Notes: generated from the letters alone by a model not told the origin. A DNA stretch of 7,833 nt from Massilia sp. UBA2604 (GCA_002339265.1 DDKG01000338.1:1-7833); one strand, 5' to 3'; counted from the first letter of the stretch, positions 1-7,298 are shown. Numbers and translations are program-made.

Positions 1-1131
1 ATCCGCAACGCGCCGGGCAATGCCTTCGTCGACGGCAAGATGATCCGCGGCATCCACGAGCACCTGTTCTCGGTGCTGCGCGACATCGTGTTCGTCAATT
101 TCGACGTCACCGACAACCCCAAATTCGACCTGACCCGCAGCGAAGGCATCACCGACGCCGTGTTCCATATCCTGCGCAACGCCAACGTGCTGCAGCCGCA
201 GCGCAATCCGAACCTGGTGGTGTGCTGGGGCGGCCATTCGATCAGCCGCATCGAGTACAACTACACCAAGAAGGTCGGCTATGCGCTGGGCCTGCGCGAG
301 ATGGACATCTGCACCGGCTGCGGCCCGGGCGCCATGAAGGGCCCGATGAAGGGCGCCACCATCGGCCACTCCAAGCAGCGCCTCGGCAGCGGGCGTTACC
401 TGGGCATCTCGGAACCGGGCATCATCGCGGCCGAATCGCCGAACCCGATCGTCAACGACCTGGTGATCATGCCGGATATCGAAAAACGCCTCGAGGCGTT
501 CGTCCGCACCGGCCACGGCATCGTGGTGTTCCCGGGCGGCGCCGGCACCGCCGAAGAGATCCTGTACATCCTGGGCATCCTGCTCCATCCGGACAATGCC
601 GAGATCCCGTTCCCGCTGGTGTTCACTGGCCCGGCTTCGGCGCGCGACTACTTCACCCAGATCGACCAGTTCATCGGCGTGACCCTGGGCGAGGCGGCGC
701 AGCGGCGCTACCAGATCATCATCGACGATCCGGATGCGGTGGCGCGCGCGATGCAGGCCGGCGTGCAGGAAGTGCGGGCCTTCCGCAAGGCCAATAGCGA
801 CGCCTATTACTACAATTGGCGGCTCAAGATCGACCACGAGTTCCAGAAGCCGTTCAAGCCGACGCACGAGAACATGCGCGGTCTCGACCTGCACCGCGGC
901 ATTCCGACCCACCTGCTGGCGGCAAACCTGCGCCGCGCGTTCTCGGGCGTGGTGGCGGGGAACGTGAAGGAAGAGGGGATTCGCGCGATCGAGCAGTACG
1001 GCAAGTACGAGATCAGTGGCGAGGCCGAGATCATGGGGCCGATGGATGCGCTGCTGGCGTCGTTCGTGGAGCAGAGCAGGATGAAGTTGCCGGGTAAGGC
1101 GTATACGCCTTGTTATACGATCGTGCAATAA
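1..1131 (+). CDS. ppnN: Pyrimidine/purine-5'-nucleotide nucleosidase PpnN (LOG family), 5'-truncated by window edge
   Basis: Cytoplasmic enzyme that hydrolyses the N-glycosidic bond of nucleoside 5'-monophosphates to free base plus ribose 5-phosphate; the E. coli enzyme (formerly YgdH) is stimulated by (p)ppGpp. The reading frame is open from base 1, so the ATG at 40 is internal and the gene starts upstream of the window. About 376 residues are visible. The LOG signature PGGAGTAEE lies at about nt 532-558; its second glutamate aligns with catalytic Glu264 of E. coli PpnN as I remember it. Counting from there to the stop matches the 454-residue E. coli length, so roughly 78 N-terminal residues are missing. 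Other family-like segments are CWGGHSI (nt 223-243), DICTGCGPGAMKGPMKGA (nt 304-357) and a conserved C-terminal domain (DUF3412-like) with GPMDALLASFVEQSR, ending YTPCYTIVQ. It converges on lysS. Identification rests on remembered family sequence; I am confident of the family. Confidence 0.93.
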   Translation: MRNAPGNAFVDGKMIRGIHEHLFSVLRDIVFVNFDVTDNPKFDLTRSEGITDAVFHILRNANVLQPQRNPNLVVCWGGHSISRIEYNYTKKVGYALGLREMDICTGCGPGAMKGPMKGATIGHSKQRLGSGRYLGISEPGIIAAESPNPIVNDLVIMPDIEKRLEAFVRTGHGIVVFPGGAGTAEEILYILGILLHPDNAEIPFPLVFTGPASARDYFTQIDQFIGVTLGEAAQRRYQIIIDDPDAVARAMQAGVQEVRAFRKANSDAYYYNWRLKIDHEFQKPFKPTHENMRGLDLHRGIPTHLLAANLRRAFSGVVAGNVKEEGIRAIEQYGKYEISGEAEIMGPMDALLASFVEQSRMKLPGKAYTPCYTIVQ

Positions 1132-1149
1132 ACAGCCCGCTGCCTAGGC

Positions 1150-1255
1150 ACGTCGTTCCCGCGCAGGCGGGAACCTAAGTTGCGCGCATTCCCGCTACGT
1201 TCGCCGTCAGTGGCGGTGCGGGCGACTTGGGTCCCCGCCTTCGTGGGGACGACGT
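1150..1255. repeat. 106-bp double-palindrome (REP/BIME-like) intergenic repeat, copy 1
   Basis: Two 31-bp units in inverted orientation, 1150-1180 and 1225-1255, are separated by 44 bp. Each unit reads outward-in as ACGTCGT, a hairpin, then CC(C/T)AAGT, and matches the inverted partner at 26 of 31 positions. Unit 1 contains a perfect 8-bp stem (1155-1162 with 1167-1174) and a 4-nt loop. Unit 2 contains a similar stem (1231-1238 with 1243-1250) with one imperfect pair. The form resembles the dispersed REP/BIME palindromes of many proteobacteria. It lies between the converging ends of ppnN and lysS. A near-identical element in the opposite arrangement is at 6824-6929. Possible roles (mRNA 3'-end protection, transcription attenuation, gyrase binding) are known for REP elements elsewhere and are only inferred here. 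Confidence 0.85.
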
Positions 1256-1273
1256 GCTGGAGTTACGGGCCAC

Positions 1274-1299
1274 AAAAAAAGCCGCCTTTCGGCGGCTTT
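1274..1299 (-). terminator. Rho-independent terminator of lysS
   Basis: On the minus strand, just after the lysS stop, a perfect stem GCCGCC/GGCGGC (1281-1296) with a stable GAAA tetraloop is followed by seven T residues (1280 down to 1274). AAA/TTT pairs on both sides extend the stem. The hairpin lies about 17 bp beyond the stop codon. On the plus strand the loop reads TTTC and only three Ts follow, so it should work mainly for the prfB-HAD-lysS transcript. It may act weakly on ppnN readthrough. Confidence 0.92.
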
Positions 1300-1312
1300 C
1301 TCAATCCTGCAC

Positions 1313-2851
1313 TCAGTCTTCCTTGCGCAGATGCGGGAACAGCAGCACGTCGCGGATATTTGGCGAGTCGGTGATCAGCATCATCAGGCGGTCGATGCCG
1401 ATGCCGCAGCCGCCGGCTGGCGGCATGCCGTATTCCAGCGCGCGGATATAGTCGGCGTCGTAGAACATCGCTTCGTCGTCGCCGGCATCCTTGGCGGCCA
1501 CCTGGGCCAGGAAGCGCGCGGCCTGGTCTTCGGGATCGTTCAGCTCCGAGAAGCCGTTGGCGATCTCGCGGCCCACCATGAACAGCTCGAAACGCTCGGT
1601 CACGCCTTCGCGGGTGTCCGACGCGCGCGCCAGCGGCGAGACTTCGGCCGGGTAGTCGACGATGAAGGTCGGCTCCCACAGCAGCGCTTCGGCGGTCTCT
1701 TCGAACAGCGCCAGTTGCAGCGCGCCCAGGCCGGCGGTGGCGAATGGCTTGACGCCGAACTTGGTCTTGAGTTCGGTCTTGATGAACTCGGCGTCATTCA
1801 GCTGCTCGGGGGTATAGCCCGGCGCGTACTTGTCGATCGCCTCGACGATGGTCAGGCGCTGGAACGGCTTCGACAGGTCCAGCTCGCGGCCGCCATAGGT
1901 CAGCACGGCGCTGCCCTGGGCGTCGATCGCGGCCTGGCGGATCACCTGCTCGGTGAAGTCCATGATCCACTTGTAGTCGGTGTAGGCCGCATAGAATTCC
2001 ATCATCGTGAATTCCGGGTTGTGACGGACCGACACGCCTTCGTTGCGGAAGTTGCGGTTGATCTCGAACACGCGGTCGAAGCCGCCCACGACCAGGCGCT
2101 TCAGGTACAGTTCCGGCGCGATGCGCAGGTACATTTCCATGTCCAGCGCATTGTGGTGGGTGATAAAGGGCTTGGCCGCGGCGCCGCCCGGGATCGGGTG
2201 CAGCATCGGGGTCTCGACTTCCATGAAGCCGTTCTTTTCCATGAAACGGCGCATCGACGACATCGCGGCGGTACGCGCCTTGAAGGTGCGGCGCGTCTCT
2301 TCGTTCATGATCAGGTCGACGTAGCGCTGGCGGTACTTGGTCTCCTGGTCGGCCAGGCCGTGGAATTTGTCCGGCAGCGGGCGGATTGCCTTGGTGATCA
2401 GGCGCAGCGCCGTCACCTTGACGGTCAGTTCGTCGGTCTTGGTCTTGAACAGGGTGCCCTCGACGCCCAGGATATCGCCCAGGTCGTAGCCGCGCAACGC
2501 TTCCATCGCATCGATGCCGGCGTTGTCGAGGGCGATATAGACCTGGATGCGGCCACTCGCTGCCGGGCCCGAGCTGTCCTGCAGGGTCGCGAAGGCGGCC
2601 TTCTTGCCCGCTTCACGGCGCAGCATCATGCGGCCGGCCAGCACGACGGCGACCGGTTCGGCTTCCAGCTCTTCGCGGGTCTTGCCGCTGTAGGTCTCGA
2701 CCAGGTCGGCCGCCTTGTGCTGCGGGACGAAGTCGTTCGGGAAGGCGACGCCTTTCTCGCGGATCGCACCCAGCTTGGCGCGGCGCTCGGCCATGATCTT
2801 GTTTTCGTCAGCGGCCGGCAGCGGGGCCTGTTCTTGGTTTTCGGTGTTCAT
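1313..2851 (-). CDS. lysS: Lysyl-tRNA synthetase, class II
   Basis: Charges tRNA-Lys with lysine using ATP; cytoplasmic and essential. The 512 residues match the usual class II bacterial size (E. coli LysS 505). The N-terminal anticodon-binding OB-fold covers about residues 65-155, including AAFATLQD and [10 protein letters not shown]. The catalytic domain has motif 1 (about 208-224, [17 protein letters not shown]), motif 2 (about 266-287, with [15 protein letters not shown]) and motif 3 (481-492, [12 protein letters not shown], arginine 488). The OB-fold has a few extra residues (SSGPAASG, 93-100) between QD and GRIQ, where E. coli has only VG. The ATG at 2849-2851 gives the full expected N-terminus, but no clear Shine-Dalgarno precedes it; the leader reads AAGACTAGAACCACACAAT. 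It is the last gene of the prfB-HAD-lysS unit, 26 bp after the HAD stop, and is followed by a strong intrinsic terminator. Confidence 0.97.
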   Translation of the reverse strand: MNTENQEQAPLPAADENKIMAERRAKLGAIREKGVAFPNDFVPQHKAADLVETYSGKTREELEAEPVAVVLAGRMMLRREAGKKAAFATLQDSSGPAASGRIQVYIALDNAGIDAMEALRGYDLGDILGVEGTLFKTKTDELTVKVTALRLITKAIRPLPDKFHGLADQETKYRQRYVDLIMNEETRRTFKARTAAMSSMRRFMEKNGFMEVETPMLHPIPGGAAAKPFITHHNALDMEMYLRIAPELYLKRLVVGGFDRVFEINRNFRNEGVSVRHNPEFTMMEFYAAYTDYKWIMDFTEQVIRQAAIDAQGSAVLTYGGRELDLSKPFQRLTIVEAIDKYAPGYTPEQLNDAEFIKTELKTKFGVKPFATAGLGALQLALFEETAEALLWEPTFIVDYPAEVSPLARASDTREGVTERFELFMVGREIANGFSELNDPEDQAARFLAQVAAKDAGDDEAMFYDADYIRALEYGMPPAGGCGIGIDRLMMLITDSPNIRDVLLFPHLRKED

Positions 2852-2877
2852 ATTGTGTGGTTCTAGTCTTGGTTGAT

Positions 2878-3543
2878 TCAGGCCAGCAGCGACTCAACGT
2901 CCAGCTGCGTGAAATCGTTGACGATGGCAATGACGTTGTCGAACTCGGCGAAGGCCTCGGCCGGCAGGGTAGTCGTGAGTACCACCGCGCGCATGCCGGC
3001 GCGGCGCGCCGCTTCCACGCCCAGCGGCGCGTCCTCGAACACGATGCACTGGGCCGGCATCGTCTCGCAGCGGTCGGCCGCCTTCAGGAACACGTCCGGA
3101 TGCGGCTTGCCGCGCGGGACGTCGACCGTGCCGATCACCACCGCGTCGAAACGCGGTTGCAGGCCCATGTCTTCGAGGATGAAGCGCGCGCTTCCTGGCG
3201 AGGCGGAGGTGGCGACTGCCAGTTTCCAGCCGCGGGCGCGGCCGGCCTCGATGAAGGCGTCGAAGCCGTCGATGGTGCGCCGGTGCGGGCCGTACAGCTC
3301 GCGGTACAGCTCTTCCTTCTCGTGGTTCAGCGTCGCCAGTTCTTCATCGGTGAGTTCTTCGCCAATGTAATGGCGCAGGATTTCCTTGCCCTGGCGGCCA
3401 GCCGTGTCGCGGAAGAAGGCATCGGGCTCGATGGTTTTCCCGCGCCGCGCAAAGAAGGCGATCCACGCCTGGGTGTGGAAGTCCATATTGTCGACGATGG
3501 TGCCATCCATGTCGAAGATCAGCGCGCGGGCGGGTGTGGTCAT
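2878..3543 (-). CDS. HAD-superfamily phosphatase (beta-phosphoglucomutase/GPH-like, subfamily IA)
   Basis: Predicted cytoplasmic Mg-dependent phosphohydrolase or phosphomutase of 221 residues; the substrate cannot be told from sequence. All four HAD motifs are present. Motif I is FDMDGTIVD, with nucleophile Asp11 and acid/base Asp13. Motif II is VATSAS (Thr112/Ser113). Motif III is RGKPHPDVF (Lys146). Motif IV is [12 protein letters not shown] (Glu170-Asp171). A helical cap insertion (about 18-85) after motif I, with the GKPxP and EDxxxGxxAA patterns, places it with the beta-phosphoglucomutase/phosphoglycolate-phosphatase-like group. The ATG at 3541-3543 lies 20 bp after the prfB stop, with AAGG about 10 nt upstream as a modest ribosome site. 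It sits between prfB and lysS, which are directly adjacent in E. coli, so it is probably co-transcribed with them. Candidate roles include sugar-phosphate, phosphoglycolate or nucleotide housecleaning, none supported by specific residues. Confidence 0.93.
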   Translation of the reverse strand: MTTPARALIFDMDGTIVDNMDFHTQAWIAFFARRGKTIEPDAFFRDTAGRQGKEILRHYIGEELTDEELATLNHEKEELYRELYGPHRRTIDGFDAFIEAGRARGWKLAVATSASPGSARFILEDMGLQPRFDAVVIGTVDVPRGKPHPDVFLKAADRCETMPAQCIVFEDAPLGVEAARRAGMRAVVLTTTLPAEAFAEFDNVIAIVNDFTQLDVESLLA

Positions 3544-3563
3544 CGGGTCTGTACCTTTTACGA

Positions 3564-4668
3564 TTAAACGTTTTGCTTGAGGGATGCGGAGATGAAATCG
3601 TCCAGATCGCCGTCGAGCACGTTCTTGGTATTGCCCGTTTCGAAGCCGGTGCGCAAGTCCTTGATGCGCGACTGGTCGAGCACGTAGGAGCGGATCTGGT
3701 GACCCCAGCCGACGTCGGTCTTGGAGTCTTCCAGTTTCTGCTGCTCGCTCATGCGATTACGCAGTTCGAGCTCGTACAGCTTCGCACGCAGCATGTCCCA
3801 GGCCTCGGCCTTGTTGCGGTGCTGCGAGCGGTCATTCTGGCACTGGACCACGATACCCGATGGGCCGTGCGTCAGGCGCACCGCAGAATCGGTCTTGTTG
3901 ATGTGCTGACCGCCGGCGCCCGATGCGCGGTAGGTGTCGATGCGCACGTCGGCCGGGTTGATCTCGATTTCGATCGAATCGTCGACTTCCGGATACACGA
4001 ACAGCGAGGTGAACGAGGTATGGCGGCCGTTGGCCGAGTCGAACGGCGACTTGCGCACCAGGCGGTGCACGCCGGTCTCGGTGCGCAGGTGGCCATAGGC
4101 GTATTCGCCGTCGACCTTGATGGTGGCGGTCTTGATGCCCGCGACCTCGCCCTCGGACTGTTCGAGGATCTCGGCCTTGAAGCCCTTGCGTTCGCAGTAG
4201 CGCAGGTATTGACGCAGCAGCATCGAGGCCCAGTCTTGCGCCTCGGTGCCGCCGGCGCCGGCCTGGATGTCGATGAAGCAGTTCGCGTGGTCCATCGGAT
4301 TGCTGAACATGCGGCGGAATTCCATCGCCTCGATGACCTTCTGCACCTCATCCAGGTCGCCGGACACCGCTTCGATGGTGTCGTCGTCGCCTTCTTCGCG
4401 CGCCATGTCGAACAGGTCGCGGGCGTCGGCCAGGTCGGCCTTGGCCTTCTCGAGCACGAGCACGACGCCTTCCAGCGCCTTCTTCTCTTTGCCCATTTCC
4501 TGGGCTTTCTTCGGGTCGTTCCAGATCGATGGATCTTCCATCTCCTGGTTGACCTGTTCTAGTTTCTCCGACTTCTTATCGAAGTCAAAGATACCTCCGA
4601 AGTTCGGCCTCACGACCGGTCAGGTCGTTCAGCAGGGCGGAAATGGCGTTGATGCGTTCGGCTTCCAT
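3564..4668 (-). CDS. prfB: Peptide chain release factor 2 (RF2), expressed by programmed +1 frameshift
   Basis: Recognises UAA and UGA stop codons on the ribosome and triggers release of the finished peptide. Translation starts at the ATG at 4666-4668 and reads 27 codons ending RRYL. It meets an in-frame TGA (4585-4587), shifts +1 on CTT (4588-4590) and continues as DFDKK to the TAA at 3564-3566. The product is 367 residues (E. coli 365). A continuous ORF from the GTG at 4613 is not the real start; it would lose the first conserved helix. Hallmarks in full-length numbering are stop-codon-reading SPF at 207-209, catalytic GGQ at 252-254 within YRASGAGGQ, and [12 protein letters not shown] near 135-146. 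The residue equivalent to E. coli 246 is alanine, the usual efficient form, not the threonine of K-12. It heads the prfB-HAD-lysS unit. Expression should be self-regulated: low RF2 lets ribosomes pause at UGA and shift frame. Confidence 0.97.
4584..4599 (-). promoter_or_regulatory. prfB programmed +1 ribosomal frameshift site
   Basis: The minus strand reads CGG AGG TAT CTT TGA C. This has the three parts of the classical bacterial prfB recoding signal. GGAGG (4598-4594) acts as an internal Shine-Dalgarno stimulator just upstream of the slip site. CTT (4590-4588) is the slippery leucine codon. TGA followed by C (4587-4584) is a weak stop context. The sequences on either side (RRYL in frame 0, [13 protein letters not shown] in +1) align with E. 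coli RF2 across the shift. In known cases RF2 itself competes with the shift, giving negative feedback. Confidence 0.96.
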
Positions 4669-4708
4669 GGTCTCGGCAGTCTCATTAGTTGGTTGAATCG
4701 AACCGGGG

Positions 4709-4714
4709 ATTATA
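4709..4714 (-). promoter_or_regulatory. Putative -10 box of the prfB promoter
   Basis: A perfect TATAAT on the minus strand lies 40 bp upstream of the prfB ATG, which would give a leader of about 35 nt. The -35 is poor: the best hexamer, TGGCAA at 4739-4734, matches TTGACA at only three positions and has a 19-bp spacer. The call rests on the perfect -10 and its position in the divergent gap. Confidence 0.5.
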
Positions 4715-4733
4715 CCTGACGACGCCGTATGGA

Positions 4734-4763
4734 TTGCCATGGTCGTGGCCACTGCCGTATCAT
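4734..4763 (+). promoter_or_regulatory. Putative sigma70-type promoter of cpdB
   Basis: TTGCCA (4734-4739) and TATCAT (4758-4763) each match the consensus at five of six positions and are separated by 18 bp. Transcription would start near 4770, about 20 nt before the cpdB ATG at 4791. The -35 hexamer occupies the same bases as the best -35 candidate of the divergent prfB promoter. Confidence 0.5.
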
Positions 4764-4790
4764 CGGCCCGTCTTGTTTCCCGGATTCCCC

Positions 4791-6803
4791 ATGAACCGCC
4801 TGTTGCGTTACCAAATTGGCATGGCCTTCGCGCCGCTGCTGCTCATCCTTCCCGTCCACGCCGCCCAGGCTCCGAGCGGTTCGACCGCCGTGCTGGCCGT
4901 GCTCGAGACCTCCGACCTGCACTCGAACGTGGTCGGCTACGACTATTACAAGCTGGCGCCGGACGCCTCGATCGGCTTCGACCGCACCGCCACGCTGATC
5001 CGCCAGGCGCGCAAGGAATTCGCCAACACGCTGTTGCTCGACAATGGCGACACGATCCAGGGCACGGCCTTCGCCGACTACCAGGCGCTGGTGAAACCGC
5101 CGAGCTGCGAGCAGGTGCTGGGCATCTACAAGATCATGAACGCGCTCGGCTACGAGGGCGGCACGGCAGGTAACCACGAGTTCAACTACGGCCTGCCGTT
5201 CCTGAACCAGATCACGGGCAGCAGCTTCAAGGTCAAGGACGTCGCGCCGCAGGCCAAGCCTTGCGCGGGACCGAACTTCCCGATCGTGCTGGCCAATATC
5301 CACAGCCTACAGACCAACCAGCCGTTGTTCGCACCCTACAAGATCATCGACAAGAAGATCGTCGCGACGGGTAGCGACGGCAAGCAGGTCGAGAGCACCG
5401 TCAAGGTGGGCATCATCGGCTTCACGCCGCCCGAGATCATGGCCTGGGACAAGCGCTGGCTCGAAGGCCGCGTCACGCCGGTCGACGTCAAGGCCAGCGC
5501 CGAGCGCTACATCCCCGAAATGCGCAAGAAGGGCGCCGAGCTGGTGGTGGTACTGGGCCATTCGGGGCTCGACGACGCGGCCTATTCGCCGAAGATGGAA
5601 CACACCAACTGGCATCTGGCCAAGGTGCCGGGCGTCGACGTGGTGCTGATGGGCCATTCGCACCAGCTGTTCCCGAACAAGGACAGCAGCGTGCCCCAAT
5701 TTAATCTGCCGGGCGTCGACAAGGTGCGCGGCCTGGTGCACAGCGTGCCGGCGGTGATGCCGAGCCAGTGGGGCAAGCACCTGGGCGTGGTCCAGCTTCA
5801 TCTGAAGTCCGACGGCAAGCACTGGACGGTGGAAAAGGACAAGACCGTGGTCGAAGCGCGTTCGACCCAGACCGGGCCGAAGACCTTCGTGGAACCCGAT
5901 CCGGAAGTTACAAAGCTGGTGCGCGCCGAGCACGAGGCGACCATCGCCTACGTCAAGACGCCGGTCGGCAGCTCGGCCTTCCGCATGACGACGTATTTCG
6001 CCGACGTCGGCGATCCGTCGGCGCTGGAAGTGGTCAACCGTGCGCAGGCCGAATACGTTGCCAAATACGTCCAGGCCAACCTGCCGCAGTACGCGAAGCT
6101 GCCGGTGCTGTCGGTGACGGCGCCATTCAAGGCCGGCTTCCCGACCGTGGCCGACTACACCGACGTGCCGGCCGGCGACCTGGCCCTGAACAACGCGGCC
6201 GACCTGTACCTTTTCCCGAACTCGCTGTATGCGGTCAAGGTCGACGGCGCGGGCCTGAAAGCTTGGCTGGAAACGGCGGCGGGGCGCTTCAATACGATTG
6301 ACCCTTCCAGGGCTGAGGCGCAGGAGCTGGTCAACAACCGCTTCCCGAGCTTTAATTTCGACACCATCACCTCGCCGGACGTCAGCTATGAAATCGACGT
6401 GACGCGCGCGTCGGGTGACCGTATCCGCAAGCTGGCCTACAAGGGCAAGCCGGTCGAGGACAAGCAGGAATTCCTGGTGGCGACCAATAACTACCGCGCC
6501 AGCGGCGGTGGCGGCTTCCCGGGCCTGGACGGCAGCAATGTGGTGCTGGCCTCGCCGGACAATAACCGCGACATCCTGATCGAGTACATCCGCAACGCGA
6601 AGGAGTTGAGCCGCAAATCGCAGGGTGCGGCGCGTAGCTGGCGGTTTGCTCAGGTGAAGACGGCGGGTCCGGTGGTGTTCCATTCGGCGCCGGATCTGGT
6701 GAAACTGGCGCAGGAGGCGGGGATCGACAATGTCAGCCAGTTGAAGGCCGATGATGGTAGCGGCAAAGGTACGGCGTTGTACGCCGTCGATCTGTCGAAG
6801 TAG
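4791..6803 (+). CDS. cpdB: 2',3'-cyclic-nucleotide 2'-phosphodiesterase/3'-nucleotidase, periplasmic
   Basis: Secreted metallophosphatase that opens 2',3'-cyclic nucleotides (RNA breakdown products) and dephosphorylates 3'-nucleotides to nucleosides for salvage. The 670-residue protein (E. coli CpdB 647) begins with a signal peptide: MNRLLRYQ, hydrophobic core about 9-22, likely cleavage after VHA (24) or AQA (27). The metallophosphatase domain shows the metal ligands in order: SDLH (Asp42, His44), DNGD (Asp87), GNHEF (Asn128-His129), GHSG (His257) and GHSH (His289, His291). The C-terminal 5'-nucleotidase domain carries NNAADLYLFPNSL (467-479) and ATNNYRASGGGGF (564-576), and the protein ends YAVDLSK as in E. 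coli. The frame is open back to 4689, but that extension would bury the signal peptide, so the ATG at 4791 is preferred; only a weak CGGA precedes it. CpdB and not UshA, because SDLHSN, the NNYRA region and the C-terminus all follow CpdB. Confidence 0.95.
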   Translation: MNRLLRYQIGMAFAPLLLILPVHAAQAPSGSTAVLAVLETSDLHSNVVGYDYYKLAPDASIGFDRTATLIRQARKEFANTLLLDNGDTIQGTAFADYQALVKPPSCEQVLGIYKIMNALGYEGGTAGNHEFNYGLPFLNQITGSSFKVKDVAPQAKPCAGPNFPIVLANIHSLQTNQPLFAPYKIIDKKIVATGSDGKQVESTVKVGIIGFTPPEIMAWDKRWLEGRVTPVDVKASAERYIPEMRKKGAELVVVLGHSGLDDAAYSPKMEHTNWHLAKVPGVDVVLMGHSHQLFPNKDSSVPQFNLPGVDKVRGLVHSVPAVMPSQWGKHLGVVQLHLKSDGKHWTVEKDKTVVEARSTQTGPKTFVEPDPEVTKLVRAEHEATIAYVKTPVGSSAFRMTTYFADVGDPSALEVVNRAQAEYVAKYVQANLPQYAKLPVLSVTAPFKAGFPTVADYTDVPAGDLALNNAADLYLFPNSLYAVKVDGAGLKAWLETAAGRFNTIDPSRAEAQELVNNRFPSFNFDTITSPDVSYEIDVTRASGDRIRKLAYKGKPVEDKQEFLVATNNYRASGGGGFPGLDGSNVVLASPDNNRDILIEYIRNAKELSRKSQGAARSWRFAQVKTAGPVVFHSAPDLVKLAQEAGIDNVSQLKADDGSGKGTALYAVDLSK

Positions 6804-6823
6804 CCATCACCACTACCGCATGA

Positions 6824-6929
6824 ACGTCGTCCCCGCGAAGGCGGGGACCCAAGTTTGCGAGCATACTGACCACCTCGAACGCAGTCATTGCGCGGACGAC
6901 TTGGGTTCCCGCCTGCGCGGGAACGACGT
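6824..6929. repeat. 106-bp double-palindrome (REP/BIME-like) intergenic repeat, copy 2
   Basis: Two 31-bp inverted units, 6824-6854 and 6899-6929, match each other at 28 of 31 positions and are separated by 44 bp, exactly the spacing of copy 1. Each has a perfect 8-bp stem: 6829-6836 with 6841-6848, and 6905-6912 with 6917-6924. The left unit is the TCCCC type and the right unit, read inverted, the TTCCC type; in copy 1 the order is reversed. Each unit differs from its counterpart of the same type in copy 1 at a single position. It lies between the converging ends of cpdB and the DUF2288 gene, where no T-tract terminator is visible, so it may be the only 3' structure serving both. Confidence 0.85.
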
Positions 6930-6966
6930 ATTCAGGTGACAGGTTTACCGCATATTGCGGCGTCGC

Positions 6967-7287
6967 TCAATGCAGCTGTTTCTTTTCAGCCTGCACCAGC
7001 ACGAACGGGCTCACCACCGACGCCCATAAAGTCTCATCCGCCTCCAGCCAGCCCTGCGCCTGCGCATCGCTGACCTTGGCCACGCTGCCCTCATTCATCC
7101 AGCGCGTCACGCTCTCGCGGTCGTCGTGGGCGACGCGCAGGGCGACGTCGATCAGGTCCAGCGCTTCGCTGACCCACACCACCGAACCGCTGGCGAAATG
7201 GCGCTGCAACTCGCTCCATTTGATGCGGCCGGTCTCGCGGTTGATCTTGTCGTGCAGCTCGGTATCTTTCTCGGGTTTGGTTTTCAT
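6967..7287 (-). CDS. DUF2288 family protein
   Basis: Small acidic, probably cytosolic protein of 106 residues with no signal peptide or membrane segment. The pattern resembles the DUF2288 family as I remember it: KINRETGRIKWSELQRHFA near the start, then a SGSVVWVSEALDLIDVALRV segment, RWMNEGSVAKVSDAQAQGWL, and a closing WASVVSPFVLVQAEKK. The family has no assigned function. The frame is open further up to 7338, but that stretch (MGGFAASCGRDSLNRFT) overlaps the end of the RES gene and does not look like the family, so the ATG at 7285-7287 is chosen. This start is 11 bp after the RES stop, suggesting co-transcription or coupled translation. No strong ribosome-binding site is seen. The 3' end has only a short CCGCA/TGCGG stem (6948-6960) without a T-tract, then repeat copy 2. 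Confidence 0.82.
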   Translation of the reverse strand: MKTKPEKDTELHDKINRETGRIKWSELQRHFASGSVVWVSEALDLIDVALRVAHDDRESVTRWMNEGSVAKVSDAQAQGWLEADETLWASVVSPFVLVQAEKKQLH

Positions 7288-7298
7288 CGTGAATCTGT

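Noticed and set aside
1141..1150. Perfect 10-bp palindrome TGCCTAGGCA after ppnN
   Set aside because: Too short to call an operator or terminator without a second instance or T-tract; it merely abuts the repeat.
1331..2866. 511-residue open frame on the plus strand opposite lysS
   Set aside because: It is fully antisense to an intact lysS with all class II motifs. Its translation is rich in H, R, V and Q without any domain, typical of antisense frames in GC-rich DNA.
3534..4562. 342-residue open frame on the plus strand opposite prfB
   Set aside because: Antisense shadow of prfB; no domain or ribosome-binding site.
4585..4587. In-frame TGA in prfB as a pseudogene-causing mutation
   Set aside because: The stop lies in the conserved CTT TGA C recoding context with a GGAGG stimulator, and the +1 frame continues as intact RF2.
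4689..4790. N-terminal extension of cpdB by 34 residues
   Set aside because: It would place a non-signal leader ahead of a good signal peptide and start upstream of the likely promoter. The ATG at 4791 fits the family.
5307..6683. 458-residue open frame on the minus strand opposite cpdB
   Set aside because: It is antisense to a well-conserved cpdB, low in complexity and rich in R, H, V and D, with no recognisable motif.
6948..6960. CCGCA/TGCGG hairpin just after the DUF2288 stop as a terminator
   Set aside because: Five-bp stem with a 3-nt loop and no T-tract on either strand; too weak to call.
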